64,000 bases of DNA from Streptomyces uncialis (GCF_001905345.1 NZ_LFBV01000001.1:693321-757320), one strand, 5' to 3'; numbered from the stretch's first letter, positions 17,750 to 27,388 are shown. The notes: generated by a model not told the origin, from the letters alone. Translations and numbers: made by a program.

Positions 17750-18290
17750 CGTCCACCAGGGCGGCACTTCCGGGGTTCCACTCCTGTACGTACGTGTCCC
17801 CGCACAGGTGGTTCGTGGGGTGCGCATTCCCCGCAGGTCGCCTTCGCTTGCGCTTCCGAGGTCTCTCCGGCTGGGCGTACTTGTCCTTGCACAGGTCGTC
17901 CGTGGGTGCGCAGTTCCCCGCGCCGCTGAGGTGCTGCCCCTTGCGGTCGCTCTTCGGGTGCGGGCCGGTTCTCGTTTTTGCGCAGTTCCCCGCGCCCCTG
18001 AAGGGGCACTCCTCTCCTCGCGCAGTCGCCCTGCTGCGGGAGGGGGTGGGCGGGAATCTCTGCCCGCAGACTCCGACGCCACCAGCGCGGCCACTGGACG
18101 TCTTCCCGAGCGCGTTGGAGCGAGGACGGAGAATCCCGACCGGCCCCGACCCGAAGAACCGGCCGGATGCGCCCCAAAGGGGCGCGGGGAACTGCGCGAA
18201 ACCACCGAACGACGGCACAGGAACGAAGTACGTCCCGCCGGACAGACCTCGGAGGCGCAAGCGAAGGCGACCCGCAGGGAACCGCGCGCC
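17750..18290. repeat. Dispersed repeat, copy 1, with inverted flanking modules
   Basis: The structured core runs 18044-18159 (plus orientation): GGGCGGGAATCTC at its left end and GGAGAATCCCGACC near its right end can pair, with a variable middle. It continues into a second module (about 18160-18285) built on a GCGCCCC-AAA-GGGGCGC-type hairpin, GGGGAACTGCGC, and a tail GCGCAAGCGAAGGCGACC. To the left (17790-18000) partial second modules lie inverted (CGCAGTTCCCCGCG and related). The region separates the second Rid gene from the lipoprotein gene and has no credible ORF. Confidence 0.8.
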
Positions 18291-18544
18291 GACGAGAACC
18301 AGGCCGCCCGGCGGACAACAACAGGAGGCAGCGCCCAGAGGCGCGAGCGAAGGCGGTCCTCACCCGGGAGAGCGGTCACGATCGGCATGTGTGGCCATGG
18401 GGCAGTCCGGCGCGGCCCTCCGGCGGCGGGGGCGCGCGGGCGCGGTCCAGGCCGCCGGGCCACGGAACCGTCAGGGAGCCGGTGCCCGGCAGCACTCGAG
18501 CCGGAGGGACAGGGCATGGCAGGACGTTCTCTCGCGGCGGGGGG

Positions 18545-19507
18545 TCAGCCTCGCAGCAACCGCTCCGCGGTCCGGACGGCGGTCTCGTTCTGCTTGCTGC
18601 TCGCCTCCAGACCGGTTCGATGCTGCTTGATCTGCTCACGCTGGATACCGGAGTCGACCCGGTACCAGATCGACACGAGATCGGTCGACTTCTTGCAGTC
18701 GATGTCGGCGAGCGCGATGGCCACGGCCTTCTCGCTCCCGTTCCCTTTGCCAGTGGTGAGGTGGATGGCATCGAAGGGAATGGCCACCTCGTATCCCTTT
18801 TCCTTCATACAGCGGGACCACGATTTCAGCGCGGCACGCACCTTCGGCGTCCCTTGCGACCGCGTGAGGCTTTCGTAGTTCAGCCGGCTGACCAGTGAGA
18901 AATCGAGACCCGCGGCCCCTACCTTCCTCGGGGCCCATCCGGAGCAGCCGCCCTGAGGGATCTCCTTGCCCTTGTAGGAGATCGGCGCGGAAGACTTGGT
19001 GTCACCCTTGTCGACCGCTCCGGACAGCACCATGGTGGCGGCTTCGCCCAGCTTCGGGGACGAGGAACCGGCGGGCGGTTCTTCCTTGGCGAGCCCGTAT
19101 CCATGCCGCTCGGCGACGACCCGGTCGGTGATGCCGTAACGTCGCTCCATATTCGCGTCGTTGGGGTTGGGCGGCGGCGTGGTACCGGCCGGCGGCGGAC
19201 GGAATTCGAATCCGAATCCCGCCATGCACGCGGTCTGCTGGTCACGCACCGCCTGGTCGATGGCCACGCGCTGCTCATAGGACTGCATGTACCGCTCCAG
19301 CGGCAGTTTGAGTCCTTTGGCGAGCCCCCGTCGGGGCGTGGCATCGGGCCACTGCGAGCGGTCGACGTCATCAAAGGTCCGTGCGGCCTTCGACCCCGAG
19401 TGCTCGGCCGGCCGCTCCCCCGGGCCGCAGCCCGCCAGGACCGTGCCGACGAGCACGGTCATGGCGAGCAGGGCGACGCGTCGCTCAGGCGAAGTGCTGC
19501 GACGCAT
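18545..19507 (-). CDS. Uncharacterised lipoprotein
   Basis: A 320-aa protein with a lipoprotein signal peptide, lipobox LAGC (Cys27), and an extracytoplasmic domain I do not recognise. It contains conserved-looking blocks YMQSYEQRVAIDQAVRDQQT, CMAGFGFEF and CMKEKGYEV, with paired cysteines; small lipoproteins of this sort are frequent in Streptomyces. Its ATG (19505-19507) lies 23 bp inside the 3' end of the upstream secreted-protein gene, so translation is probably coupled and the two products may act together at the cell surface. Confidence 0.82.
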   Translation of the reverse strand: MRRSTSPERRVALLAMTVLVGTVLAGCGPGERPAEHSGSKAARTFDDVDRSQWPDATPRRGLAKGLKLPLERYMQSYEQRVAIDQAVRDQQTACMAGFGFEFRPPPAGTTPPPNPNDANMERRYGITDRVVAERHGYGLAKEEPPAGSSSPKLGEAATMVLSGAVDKGDTKSSAPISYKGKEIPQGGCSGWAPRKVGAAGLDFSLVSRLNYESLTRSQGTPKVRAALKSWSRCMKEKGYEVAIPFDAIHLTTGKGNGSEKAVAIALADIDCKKSTDLVSIWYRVDSGIQREQIKQHRTGLEASSKQNETAVRTAERLLRG

Positions 19508-20024
19508 TGTTGTTCTTCAGGGTGGCGTTGAGGTTCATGTGCACGCCGCCCGCGCACAGCTGGCTTCCGTTGGTGTGGCCGAAGTACTGCGACGAACCCT
19601 GGTAGCCCGAGTTGAAGTAGACGCGGTAGGAGTCCCACGGCGAGCAGTTCTCGGCCGACGCGGCGTTGTTCTTGACCGCCTGCCCGGTGCCGGGCCCGTT
19701 CAGCCCCGACGAGTTCTTCCCGAAGACGAACTTGTAGTGGACAGGGTTGGCGCCGCCGTTGTGTCCGTAGGTCTCTCCGGCGTAGTTGGTCACATTGCCG
19801 TAGAAGCTGGCGGTGCCGGAGTAGTAGCCGTCGTTTTCCTTCGAGTTGTAGTGGAGGTGGAACTGGCCGGCGTGACCGACCGGGCAGCTTCTGTAGTCGC
19901 AGTTGCTGTCGGCGTTCTGCGTGGGTATGGCGGCACTGGCCGACTGCGCGGGGCCCAGCACGGCGACAATCGTTCCGGCGGCGGCAGCCAGGGCGAATTG
20001 GGCACGCTTGTTCAGCATTTTCAT
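19485..20024 (-). CDS. Secreted I36-inhibitor-like (beta/gamma-crystallin-type) protein
   Basis: A 179-aa secreted protein: signal peptide to about residue 32 (QSASA-A), then a mature region with GQFHLHYNSKENDGYYSG, FYGNVTNYAG, GQAVKNNAASAENC and YFNSGYQGSSQYF. These Tyr/Asn/Gly-rich repeats resemble the peptidase inhibitor I36 / streptomycete metalloproteinase inhibitor family. Four cysteines could form two disulfides. The ATG at 20022-20024 follows AAGGAG at ideal spacing. It overlaps the lipoprotein gene by 23 bp. Inhibitor activity is inferred only from fold resemblance. Confidence 0.72.
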   Translation of the reverse strand: MKMLNKRAQFALAAAAGTIVAVLGPAQSASAAIPTQNADSNCDYRSCPVGHAGQFHLHYNSKENDGYYSGTASFYGNVTNYAGETYGHNGGANPVHYKFVFGKNSSGLNGPGTGQAVKNNAASAENCSPWDSYRVYFNSGYQGSSQYFGHTNGSQLCAGGVHMNLNATLKNNNASQHFA

Positions 20025-20945
20025 CCCACTCCTTGACGACGGGGCTTTCCGTGCGAATACATGACGGCACGCGCCATTGCTGCGCACCCCTCCACCGTCG
20101 TCCGCGAGTCGGCCATATCGCCGTACGCGTCCCGGCAGGGCTGCTGCCCGTCGTGGCGCCGCCTTCGTTCACGTTCTTTCACGGAATGGCTCTTGATGGA
20201 GCCGATCGAATGATGACGAGGCGTGAACTTACCCATCGCCCGCAGGCTTGTCCAGAGCATGCCGGAACCCCTCCAGGGATGATTTCAGGCCCAACGGTGC
20301 ACCCGCTTGCGGCTGGTTGTGCTCCACCCCACCCATTACTCCGTGAATGCATCGGAGTTGCCGAGGTGAGACCGAGTCCTGGCCCCTGAACAGTCGGTCG
20401 ACCCCGCACATCCCGATGGTTTATCCGGTTGGGTTCGCGATATGAACAGCCTCGGAACACATATGTTCTTCGAGTGCAATTCCGCCGGGTGGCGGGCCCG
20501 GGATCACGTACGGCCGTCCCACCGGGTGGCGGCCAGGGGCCACACCCGGATCAAGTCCCGGATCATCAAGGGGCATCCGAGCCCGTCGTCATGAGCCGGT
20601 CCCCACCGGACATCCGCGCGTGACGACTCCGCGGCATCCGTATGGCGGGGAAGGTCCCGACGCCCGGCTCATGGCCGCCCCGCCCCGACGGGCGGCGACG
20701 AGCGGACGGCCGTCCGCGATCCGCGCTGCCACGGGAGACCGGCGCGTGTTCCCCGCGTGACGACGCCGGACAGGGCGCGGACCCCCGTCACCGTCACACC
20801 CCGTGTGCGGCGGCCTTCCACACGCATGAACGGCCCAGCCAGGACCCGGCCGCGCCATGGCCGGATTGCCGCTGTTTGTGGCATGTTCACGACCTCCGCC
20901 GGCCCGGAGGTCCGGGTGAAAACCGCCCTCCCCGCGCAGTCGCAG
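20025..20945. other. Long gene-free interval
   Basis: About 920 bp upstream of the secreted-protein gene. Part of it (20030-20470) is noticeably less GC-rich than the surroundings and should hold that gene's promoter. I found no gene with a ribosome site and recognisable product on either strand. Confidence 0.5.
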
Positions 20946-21190
20946 GACTCACGTGAGGGGGTGGGCGGGAATCTCTGCCCGCAGACTCCGATGCTCTTCA
21001 GCAGGACAAGGGGGATGTCCGACCGAGCGCGTTGGAGCGAGGACGGAGAATCCCGACCGGCCCCGACCCGAAGAACCGGCAGAACGCGCCCCAAAGGGGC
21101 GCGGGGAACTGCGCGAACCCACCGACCGACGGCACAGCAACGAAGTACGCCCACCCGGACAGACCTAGGAAGCGCAAGCGAAGGCGACCC
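20946..21190. repeat. Dispersed repeat, copy 2
   Basis: Plus-orientation core at about 20959-21073 with the same paired ends (GGGCGGGAATCTC / GGAGAATCCCGACC) and a different middle from the other copies, followed by the second module (GCGCCCCAAAGGGGCGC hairpin, GGGGAACTGCGC, GAAGCGCAAGCGAAGGCGACC) to about 21190. Confidence 0.8.
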
Positions 21191-21201
21191 GTAACGAAGA
21201 A

Positions 21202-21235
21202 GGGACCCGCCCCAGGGAGTTCAGGGGCGGGTCCC
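21202..21235. terminator. Strong terminator hairpin downstream of pstB
   Basis: GGGACCCGCCCC (21202-21213) and GGGGCGGGTCCC (21224-21235) form a perfect 12-bp stem with a 10-nt loop. It lies 255 bp beyond the pstB stop and could terminate the leftward pst operon. Confidence 0.6.
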
Positions 21236-21269
21236 ACACCTCGCGGTGGCACCGCCATGCAGCACCGCG

Positions 21270-21489
21270 AGGAGACCGGAACACCGGACGGCCAAAGCCA
21301 CACCGGACGACTAGGGGCCCACCGGACGGCCGAAGCCCGGACAGGGCCCGACGGCCAAGGGCCCACCGGACGGCCCAAGCCCCCGGACGCGCCGGACGAC
21401 CAAGGCCCCACCGGACGGCCGAAGCCCGAACGCGCCGGACGGCCGAGGCCGAACCGGACGAGCAACGGCCCGGACCAGGGCCCGACCGG
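21270..21489. repeat. Degenerate minisatellite between pstB and terminator
   Basis: CCACCGGACGGCC, GAAGCCC and GGACGACCAAGGCCC-type units are iterated with variations over about 220 bp, ending at the pstB stop. Both strands stay open for long stretches, but the peptide reading is only a repeat artefact (GPTGRPKP-like). No gene is supported. Confidence 0.65.
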
Positions 21490-22266
21490 TCAGCCGAAGC
21501 GGCCGGAGATGTAGTCCTCCGTGGCCTGTACGGACGGGTTCGAGAAGATCCGCTCCGTCTCGTCGATCTCCACGAGCCGCCCGGGCTGCCCCACCGCCGC
21601 GAGGTTGAAGAACGCGGTCCGGTCGGACACCCGCGCCGCCTGCTGCATGTTGTGCGTGACGATGACGATCGTGAAGCGCTCCTTCAGCTCCCCGATCAGG
21701 TCCTCGATCGCCAGCGTGGAGATCGGGTCCAGCGCCGAGCACGGCTCGTCCATCAGCAGGACGTCCGGCTCCACGGCGATCGCCCGCGCGATGCACAGCC
21801 GCTGCTGCTGCCCGCCGGACAGCCCGGAACCGGGCTTGTTCAGCCGGTCCTTGACCTCGTTCCAGAGATTCGCGCCCTTCAGCGACTTCTCGACCACGTC
21901 GGCCAGCTCGGACTTCTTGTACGAGCCGTTGAGCTTCAGCCCGGCCGCGACATTGTCGAAGATCGACATCGTCGGGAACGGGTTCGGCCGCTGGAACACC
22001 ATCCCGACCGTCCGCCGCACCGCGACGGGGTCGACCTGCGCCCCGTACAGGTCCTCGTTGTCGAGGAGCACCTTGCCCTCGACCCGTCCGCCGGGCGTGA
22101 CCTCGTGCATCCGGTTCAGCGTCCGCAGGAACGTGGACTTGCCGCAGCCGGAGGGGCCGATGAACGCGGTGACGGACCGGGGCTCGACGGACATCGAGAT
22201 GTCCTCGATCGCCTTGTGGGAGCCGTAGTACGCGGTGAGACCGCTGATGTCGATTCGCTTGGCCAT
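21490..22266 (-). CDS. pstB: Phosphate ABC transporter ATP-binding protein
   Basis: A 258-aa cytoplasmic ATPase of the high-affinity phosphate importer. It has Walker [10 protein letters not shown] (37-45), Q-loop FQRPNPFP (91-98), signature LSGGQ (149-153) and Walker B LLMDEP (170-175). ATG 22264-22266 is preferred to the GTG at 22275 because the AGAAG ribosome site would be too close to the latter. It is the last gene of the leftward pstS-pstC-pstA-pstB operon, 29 nt after pstA. Confidence 0.97.
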   Translation of the reverse strand: MAKRIDISGLTAYYGSHKAIEDISMSVEPRSVTAFIGPSGCGKSTFLRTLNRMHEVTPGGRVEGKVLLDNEDLYGAQVDPVAVRRTVGMVFQRPNPFPTMSIFDNVAAGLKLNGSYKKSELADVVEKSLKGANLWNEVKDRLNKPGSGLSGGQQQRLCIARAIAVEPDVLLMDEPCSALDPISTLAIEDLIGELKERFTIVIVTHNMQQAARVSDRTAFFNLAAVGQPGRLVEIDETERIFSNPSVQATEDYISGRFG

Positions 22267-22295
22267 GGGTTTCACTTCTTTCGGGAGGGCCGCGG

Positions 22296-23372
22296 TCAGC
22301 GACCGGTCTTCGGGGCCTTCCAGCGGGCGATACCGCGTGCCACCAGGTTCAGGATCATGACGAAGGCGATCAGGGTGAGCGCCGCGGCCCAGGCACGGTC
22401 GTACGCCGCGCCGGAACCCGCGCTGTTCGCGTACTGCTGGTAGATGTACAGCGGCAGCGACGCCTGGGCGCCGTCGAAGGGGTTGTTGTTGATGAAGTTG
22501 GTGCCCCAGACCAGCAGGAGCACGGGTGCCGTCTCACCGGTGATGCGCGCGACCGCGAGCATCACACCCGTGGTGATGCCGCCGATGGAGGTCGGCAGCA
22601 CCACCTTGAGGATGGTCCGCCACTTGGGGATGCCCAGCGCGAGGGACGCCTCGCGCAGCTCGTTCGGGACGAGCTTGAGCATCTCCTCCGTGGAGCGGAC
22701 CACGACCGGCATCATCAGGATGGCCAGGGCCAGCGAACCGGCGAAGCCGGACGGCCCGAGGTCCAGGATCAGGATCCAGAAGCTGAGGACGAACAGACCC
22801 GCGACGATCGACGGGATGCCCGTCATCACGTCGACGAAGAAGGTGACGGCCGCCGCGAGCTTCCCGCGGCCGTACTCGACGAGGTAGATCGCGGTGAGGA
22901 CACCGATCGGCACCGACACCAGGGTCGCGATGCCGACCTGCTCCAGTGTGCCGATCAGCGCGTGGTAGATACCGCCGCCGGTCTCGGTGTCCGCGACGAC
23001 GCCCATCGAGTGGCTGAGGAAGTAGCCGTCGAGGACGGTCACCCCGCGCTTGACGGTCTCCCAGATGAGGGACGCCAGCGGGATGACCGCGAGGACGAAG
23101 GCGACCCAGACGACACTCGTGGCGACCCGGTCCTTGGCCTGGCGGCGCCCCTCGACCCGCGCGGCGACGGCGTAGGTGAGCGCGACGAAGAGCAGCGCGG
23201 CGATCAGGCCCCACTGCACCCGGCTGTGCAGGTCGAAGAGGAGACCGGCGGTGACGGAGAGGGCGACGGACGCCCCGGCGACCGCCCACGGCGTCCAGCG
23301 GGGCAGGCTCGCGCCCCGGATACGGGACTCGGGCTGCTCGGGCCGCTGGGTGGTGGTGGCTGACTGGTTCAT
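22296..23372 (-). CDS. pstA: Phosphate ABC transporter permease PstA
   Basis: A 358-aa integral membrane permease with a 25-residue cytoplasmic head, two N-terminal extra hydrophobic segments (about 30-75), one at about 85-105, then the MetI-like core containing the EAA-type loop [20 protein letters not shown], which contacts PstB. Its ATG overlaps the pstC stop by 4 nt, which keeps the two permeases at equal levels. The extra N-terminal helices make it longer than the E. coli protein (about 296 aa). Confidence 0.96.
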   Translation of the reverse strand: MNQSATTTQRPEQPESRIRGASLPRWTPWAVAGASVALSVTAGLLFDLHSRVQWGLIAALLFVALTYAVAARVEGRRQAKDRVATSVVWVAFVLAVIPLASLIWETVKRGVTVLDGYFLSHSMGVVADTETGGGIYHALIGTLEQVGIATLVSVPIGVLTAIYLVEYGRGKLAAAVTFFVDVMTGIPSIVAGLFVLSFWILILDLGPSGFAGSLALAILMMPVVVRSTEEMLKLVPNELREASLALGIPKWRTILKVVLPTSIGGITTGVMLAVARITGETAPVLLLVWGTNFINNNPFDGAQASLPLYIYQQYANSAGSGAAYDRAWAAALTLIAFVMILNLVARGIARWKAPKTGR

Positions 23373-24379
23373 CCGTTGGCCCCCGAGTACTCCTTGCGAC
23401 GGGCGATGATGGCCCGTGCCGCGCCGTTGACCAGCAGGGTGATGACGAACAGGACCAGGCCGGAGGCGATCAGCGCGTCCTGGCCGGTGGTGTTGGCCTC
23501 ACCGAACTTGCTGGCGATGTTCTGGGCGAAGGTGCCGCCGCCCGGGTCGAGCAGACTGGCGTTGATGTCGAACGTCGGCGACAGGACCGTGGCGACGGCC
23601 ATCGTCTCGCCGAGCGCGCGGCCGAGCCCGAGCATCGACGCGGAGATCACGCCGGAGCGTCCGAACGGCAGGACCGCCATCCGGATCACCTCCCAGCGGG
23701 TGGCGCCGAGCGCGAGCGCGGCCTCCTCGTGCATCTGCGGGACCTGCTTGAACACCTCGCGCGACACATTCGTCACGATCGGCAGGATCATGATCGCGAG
23801 CAGGATGCCGACGGTGAGCATCGAGCGCGGGGCGCCGCCCTGCCAGGCGAAGATCCCGGTCCAGCCGAAGTACTCGTCCAGCCAGCTGAACAGCCCGGTC
23901 ATATGCGGGACGAGCACCAGCGCGCCCCACAGCCCGTACACGATGGACGGCACCGCGGCCAGCAGGTCGATGACGTACGAGATGGGGCCGCTGAGCTTGC
24001 GGGGCGCGTAGTGGGTGATGAACAGCGCGATGCCGACGGCGACCGGGACCGCGATGATCATCGCGATCAGCGCGGAGACGATCGTGCCGAAGGCCAGTAC
24101 GGCGATGCCGAAGACCGGCGGGCTGCCGTTGGCCTCCCACTCGAACGTGGTGAAGAAGTTGCCCTCGTTCTTCGTGAGGACGAGCGCGGCGCGATAGGTC
24201 AGGAAGACCGCGATGGCGGCCATGAGGGCCAGCAGGAAGATGCCGGAGCCGCGCGACAGCCCGAGGAAGATCCGGTCGCCGGGGCGGGTGGCGCCGCGCG
24301 CCGCCTGCTTCTGCCGGGTCTCGGCGGGCGGCGGTGACAGCGGGGGAGGAGCGGTGTCCTGTGTGGTGGTGATGTCCAT
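23369..24379 (-). CDS. pstC: Phosphate ABC transporter permease PstC
   Basis: A 336-aa membrane permease with a Pro-rich cytoplasmic N-terminus, a first hydrophobic segment at about 45-75 and the MetI-like core. The coupling loop reads MHEEAALALGATRWEVIRM. It pairs with PstA to form the phosphate channel. It starts at ATG 24377-24379, 134 nt after pstS, and overlaps pstA by 4 nt. Confidence 0.96.
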   Translation of the reverse strand: MDITTTQDTAPPPLSPPPAETRQKQAARGATRPGDRIFLGLSRGSGIFLLALMAAIAVFLTYRAALVLTKNEGNFFTTFEWEANGSPPVFGIAVLAFGTIVSALIAMIIAVPVAVGIALFITHYAPRKLSGPISYVIDLLAAVPSIVYGLWGALVLVPHMTGLFSWLDEYFGWTGIFAWQGGAPRSMLTVGILLAIMILPIVTNVSREVFKQVPQMHEEAALALGATRWEVIRMAVLPFGRSGVISASMLGLGRALGETMAVATVLSPTFDINASLLDPGGGTFAQNIASKFGEANTTGQDALIASGLVLFVITLLVNGAARAIIARRKEYSGANG

Positions 24380-24513
24380 GGAGTTCTCCGGTCTGCGGAG
24401 CCGTGCGGGGAAGTGCGCGGCTCCAGGCGGCGGTGCACCGGACGGTGCGGGCGGACCGTGGTCCCTCTTCGGCGGGGGCCGGGGAAGGAGCGGGGTCCGC
24501 CCGCACGCTCAGG

Positions 24514-25650
24514 TCAGCTCAGCGAGGCGATCGTCTCGCGGACCTTGGTGGCGATCTCGGCGGGCAGCGGGGCGTAGCCGTTGCTCGACAGCAGGCTCTG
24601 GCCGTCCTCGCCCGCGATGTAGGTGAGGAAGGACTTGACGGCCGGCAGGGTCTCCGGGTCGTTGCCCTTCTCGCAGAGGATCTCGTACGTCACCAGGGTG
24701 ATCGGGTACGCGCCCTCGGTGGTCGGCGTGTAGTCCAGCTCCAGGGCGAGGTCCTTGCCCTTGCCGACGATCTTGGCGGCGGCGATGGCCTTGGACGCGT
24801 TGTCCGAGGTGGCCTTGACCGGCTGGGTGGCGTCCGTCTTCACGTCGACGGTCTTGATGCCGTCCTTGGCGTACGACAGCTCGAAGTACGAGATGGCGCC
24901 CGGGGTCTCCTTGACCTGCTGGGCCACGCCCGAGGAGCCCTGCGCGGACTGGCCGCCCTTGGCCTGCCACGCCTTGCCGCCCTCGTACTTCCAGTCGCCT
25001 GGAGCGGCGTCCTTCAGGTACTTGGTGAAGTTGTCGGTGGTGCCGGACTCGTCGGAGCGGTGGAACGCCTGCACCTTGGTGTCCGGCAGGTCGGCGCCCG
25101 GGTTCAGCTTCGCGATGGCCTCGTCGTCCCAGGTCTTGATCTTGTCGTCGAAGATCTTGGCGAGGGTCGGGGCGTCCAGGACGAGGTTCTCCACGCCGGG
25201 GACGTTGTAGCCGAGGGCGATGGGGCCGCCGACCATCGGCAGGTCGATGGCCTGGCTGTTCTCGCAGACCTTGGCGGACTCGGTGATCTCCTCCGGCTTG
25301 AGCGCCGAGTCGGAGCCCGCGAACGCGGTCTGGCCCTGGAGGAAGTTGGTGATGCCGGCGCCGGACCCCTTGGGGTTGTAGTTGATCCGGACGTCCTCGC
25401 AGGCCGCCTGGTAGTTCTTCACCCAGGCGTCGATGGCGTTCTTCTGCGCGGAGGACCCGGCCGCGAGGACCTCGCCCTTGGCGTCGTCGCAGGCGATGGA
25501 GCCCGCGGCGGCGGTCTGCGCGCCGCCGCTGGCGTCGGTGGAACCGCCGCCGGTGTCGTCCGAGCCGCACGCCGTGAGGGCCAGGGCGCCGGAGACGGCG
25601 ACCGCACCGAGGGAGAGGGCGCGCAGCCGGTTCTTGCGCTGAAGCTTCAC
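24514..25650 (-). CDS. pstS: Phosphate-binding lipoprotein PstS
   Basis: A 378-aa periplasmic-type binding protein. It has a lipoprotein signal with lipobox LTAC at about residue 23, then a Ser/Gly linker and the PBP-like domain with phosphate-contact segments GSSAQKNAID and NPKGSGAGITNFLQGQTAF, and HRSDESGTTDNFTKYL. GTG 25648-25650 is set by GGAAGGA about 10 nt upstream and gives a normal signal peptide; longer in-frame ATG starts run through the promoter. It is the first gene of the pst operon, with a PHO box about 210 bp upstream. Confidence 0.97.
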   Translation of the reverse strand: MKLQRKNRLRALSLGAVAVSGALALTACGSDDTGGGSTDASGGAQTAAAGSIACDDAKGEVLAAGSSAQKNAIDAWVKNYQAACEDVRINYNPKGSGAGITNFLQGQTAFAGSDSALKPEEITESAKVCENSQAIDLPMVGGPIALGYNVPGVENLVLDAPTLAKIFDDKIKTWDDEAIAKLNPGADLPDTKVQAFHRSDESGTTDNFTKYLKDAAPGDWKYEGGKAWQAKGGQSAQGSSGVAQQVKETPGAISYFELSYAKDGIKTVDVKTDATQPVKATSDNASKAIAAAKIVGKGKDLALELDYTPTTEGAYPITLVTYEILCEKGNDPETLPAVKSFLTYIAGEDGQSLLSSNGYAPLPAEIATKVRETIASLS

Positions 25651-25825
25651 TTTTCGGGTGTTCCTTCCAGGAGCCGCGCGTTGCGTCGGCGGCGTGCGTG
25701 TCGTCGGTCGGACCCCCTCGGCGCGGAAGAGGTGCGCCGCGGAGGTCCGGAGGGTGTCCGGTCGTGCGTTCACCGGTTACGGGGCCCTGGACCACGAAGG
25801 CCCCGGTTCGCACCCGGTACGACCG

Positions 25826-25880
25826 AAATTAGGCAGAACAGGTGACGCGGCCTACGGCCACAGGTGAACGGACGGTGAAC
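25826..25880 (-). promoter_or_regulatory. PHO box and promoter of the pst operon
   Basis: On the minus strand two adjacent 11-nt units, GTTCACCGTCC (25880-25870) and GTTCACCTGTG (25869-25859), match the Streptomyces PHO direct-repeat unit (GTTCACC core). A weaker in-phase unit GCGTCACCTGT follows at 25848-25838, and a -10-like TAATTT lies at 25831-25826. Phosphorylated PhoP would bind here and activate pstSCAB under phosphate limitation. Confidence 0.85.
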
Positions 25881-26412
25881 CCATGCGGTCGGTGTGGTGA
25901 GGTCACGGAATGCTTACGACGCGGACGCGGTGAGGTTTCCCCCGGGTGGGCGGTGTGCGGGGGCCCCACGTCCGTGCTGGGGAGCACTCCCCTTGGCTGA
26001 TGTTGCGGATAAGGGGTGCCCTCGTCGTCCGCTGTTCGGGTGAACCGGACGGTCGGACGAGGTGCGGGGGTGTGGGGGCTCACTCACGGAGGCGCCCGCG
26101 CCCCCTCGGGGTGCCACGGACCGGGGCCACGTACCCGTCCGCCGCCGCCCGCCACCCCTGACCGGCCGGGGGCAACTCCTCCCGGAACCCTATAAGTTCG
26201 CCCACCCCTCCAGCCGCCACCTCAAGCCGCCCCCGCGGGCGGCCCCCTCCCCCGTACGGAGTGCGGGTCGCGAAACCGCAGGTCGGAGACGGTGGCGCAC
26301 TCCGGCGCGCATCCGCGCCGCCGTGACGGCGCCGGAGGCGCGCCCCCGTTCGGCTGAATATCCGGACCTCAAGGCTCCAATTCCCGTACCAGCGGCTAAC
26401 CTCGGAAGCGGC
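25881..26412. other. Gene-free interval between pstS and peptide operon
   Basis: About 530 bp between divergent transcription units. There is a CCGCCCCCGCGGGCGG-type hairpin near 26229-26244, but no credible coding sequence on either strand. Confidence 0.45.
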
Positions 26413-26432
26413 ATCACCATATAAGTGGTGAT
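26413..26432 (+). promoter_or_regulatory. Promoter -10 enclosed by an inverted repeat
   Basis: Perfect arms ATCACCA (26413-26419) and TGGTGAT (26426-26432) flank TATAAG (26420-26425), a good -10 element. A transcript would begin near 26432, giving a leader of about 25 nt with the GAAGGAGG ribosome site of the 61-aa peptide gene. No clear -35 is seen, so the promoter may need an activator or use an alternative sigma factor; a dimeric regulator bound to the arms would cover the -10. Confidence 0.6.
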
Positions 26433-26456
26433 ATGTCGCTCTCGAAGGAGGCACAG

Positions 26457-26642
26457 ATGCTCACCCACAAGGACACCCGCATCGTCGCTACCGAAAGTGA
26501 GATGTCGGCCGTAGGAACGCTGATGCTGGAACCGGAGACCACCGTCAGCGGTGCGCCGGTCTACGCACCGGAGGCCGCCGGCCTGCTCCTCGCGCTCCTG
26601 CTCCTGTCCCCGAAGGAGCCGAAGGAGCCGACGGGCAAGTGA
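26457..26642 (+). CDS. Small hydrophobic-tailed peptide, first gene of operon
   Basis: A 61-aa peptide starting at ATG 26457 with an excellent GAAGGAGG ribosome site; an in-frame ATG at 26433 lacks one. The N-terminal half is polar (THKDTRIVATESEMSAVG), the middle is TLMLEPETTVSGAPVYAPEA, then a short apolar run AAGLLLALLLL and a basic/Pro end SPKEPKEPTGK. There is no signal peptidase site and no Cys. Its TGA overlaps the next GTG by 4 nt. It could be a ribosomal-peptide precursor, a small membrane-bound partner, or an antitoxin-like peptide; I do not recognise the family. Confidence 0.75.
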   Translation: MLTHKDTRIVATESEMSAVGTLMLEPETTVSGAPVYAPEAAGLLLALLLLSPKEPKEPTGK

Positions 26643-27388
26643 GTTCCCGCGCGGACTTCGCCTCAGCGGCGGACGAACTCGCGACCCGTGTCCTCAGCGC
26701 CCTTCGGGGCGCCGGGGGCACGGCGTTCGTCTCCCGGCACTTCGACACCGCCTCCGACTCGGTGGCCGCCCTCGCCGCGATCAGGGTGATCGGCGCGGAC
26801 ACCTTCACCCCGCACGTCCTGACCGGGGTCCCCTTCCACACCGACGACGCGGCGACCGTGGCCCGCTCCCTCGCCGCGTTCCCCGCCCCGGACCCCACCG
26901 CGCAGGCCCCCACCGCCCGTACCGAGCAGCGGACCCTCGCCTGGCGCGACTGGGCGACGGCCGAGTGCCTGGCCCGGTTCAGCGGCGGGAGCGCCCCGGG
27001 CACCACCGCACCGCCCCAGGGCGACGACGAGCTCGCCGACACCACCGACTGGCGGCGCTGGTCCGTACGCATGGCGCAGCTGGCCACGCTCGCGATCCCC
27101 GGCCTCGACGGCCCGGTGCACGAGGCGGCGCGCGCGGCGGCCCTGCCGCTGGCCCGCGGCGCCACCCGCTCGGTGCTGCGCCGGGACCACCGCACGGCCG
27201 TGTGCCTCGTCCGCTGGCTCGCCTGGCTGCACCACGAGGGCGTCGCCCTGCCCGTGGACCCGGCGCCGATGGCGGAGCACGTACGGCTGCTGGGCGGGGT
27301 GGGCCCCCGTACCGCGGTCGACCTGGCCATCGCCCGGCATCTGCTCGACGGACGGCTCCCGCAGGAATCAGAGGCGGTACGGACATGA
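26639..27388 (+). CDS. Uncharacterised protein in peptide operon
   Basis: A 249-aa, mostly helical, soluble protein. GTG 26639 overlaps the peptide stop (GTGA). Recognisable blocks are FVSRHFDTASDSVAALAAIR, HRTAVCLVRWLAWLHHEG and GPRTAVDLAIARHLLDG, none of which I can assign to a family. Its stop overlaps the next ATG by 4 nt. The strict coupling to the peptide gene and the two downstream genes suggests a common pathway or complex. Confidence 0.8.
   Translation: MSSRADFASAADELATRVLSALRGAGGTAFVSRHFDTASDSVAALAAIRVIGADTFTPHVLTGVPFHTDDAATVARSLAAFPAPDPTAQAPTARTEQRTLAWRDWATAECLARFSGGSAPGTTAPPQGDDELADTTDWRRWSVRMAQLATLAIPGLDGPVHEAARAAALPLARGATRSVLRRDHRTAVCLVRWLAWLHHEGVALPVDPAPMAEHVRLLGGVGPRTAVDLAIARHLLDGRLPQESEAVRT

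Noticed and set aside
17719..18517. N-terminal extension of the second Rid protein
   Set aside because: The extended frame translates the dispersed repeat. The true start at 17719 matches the Rid family length.
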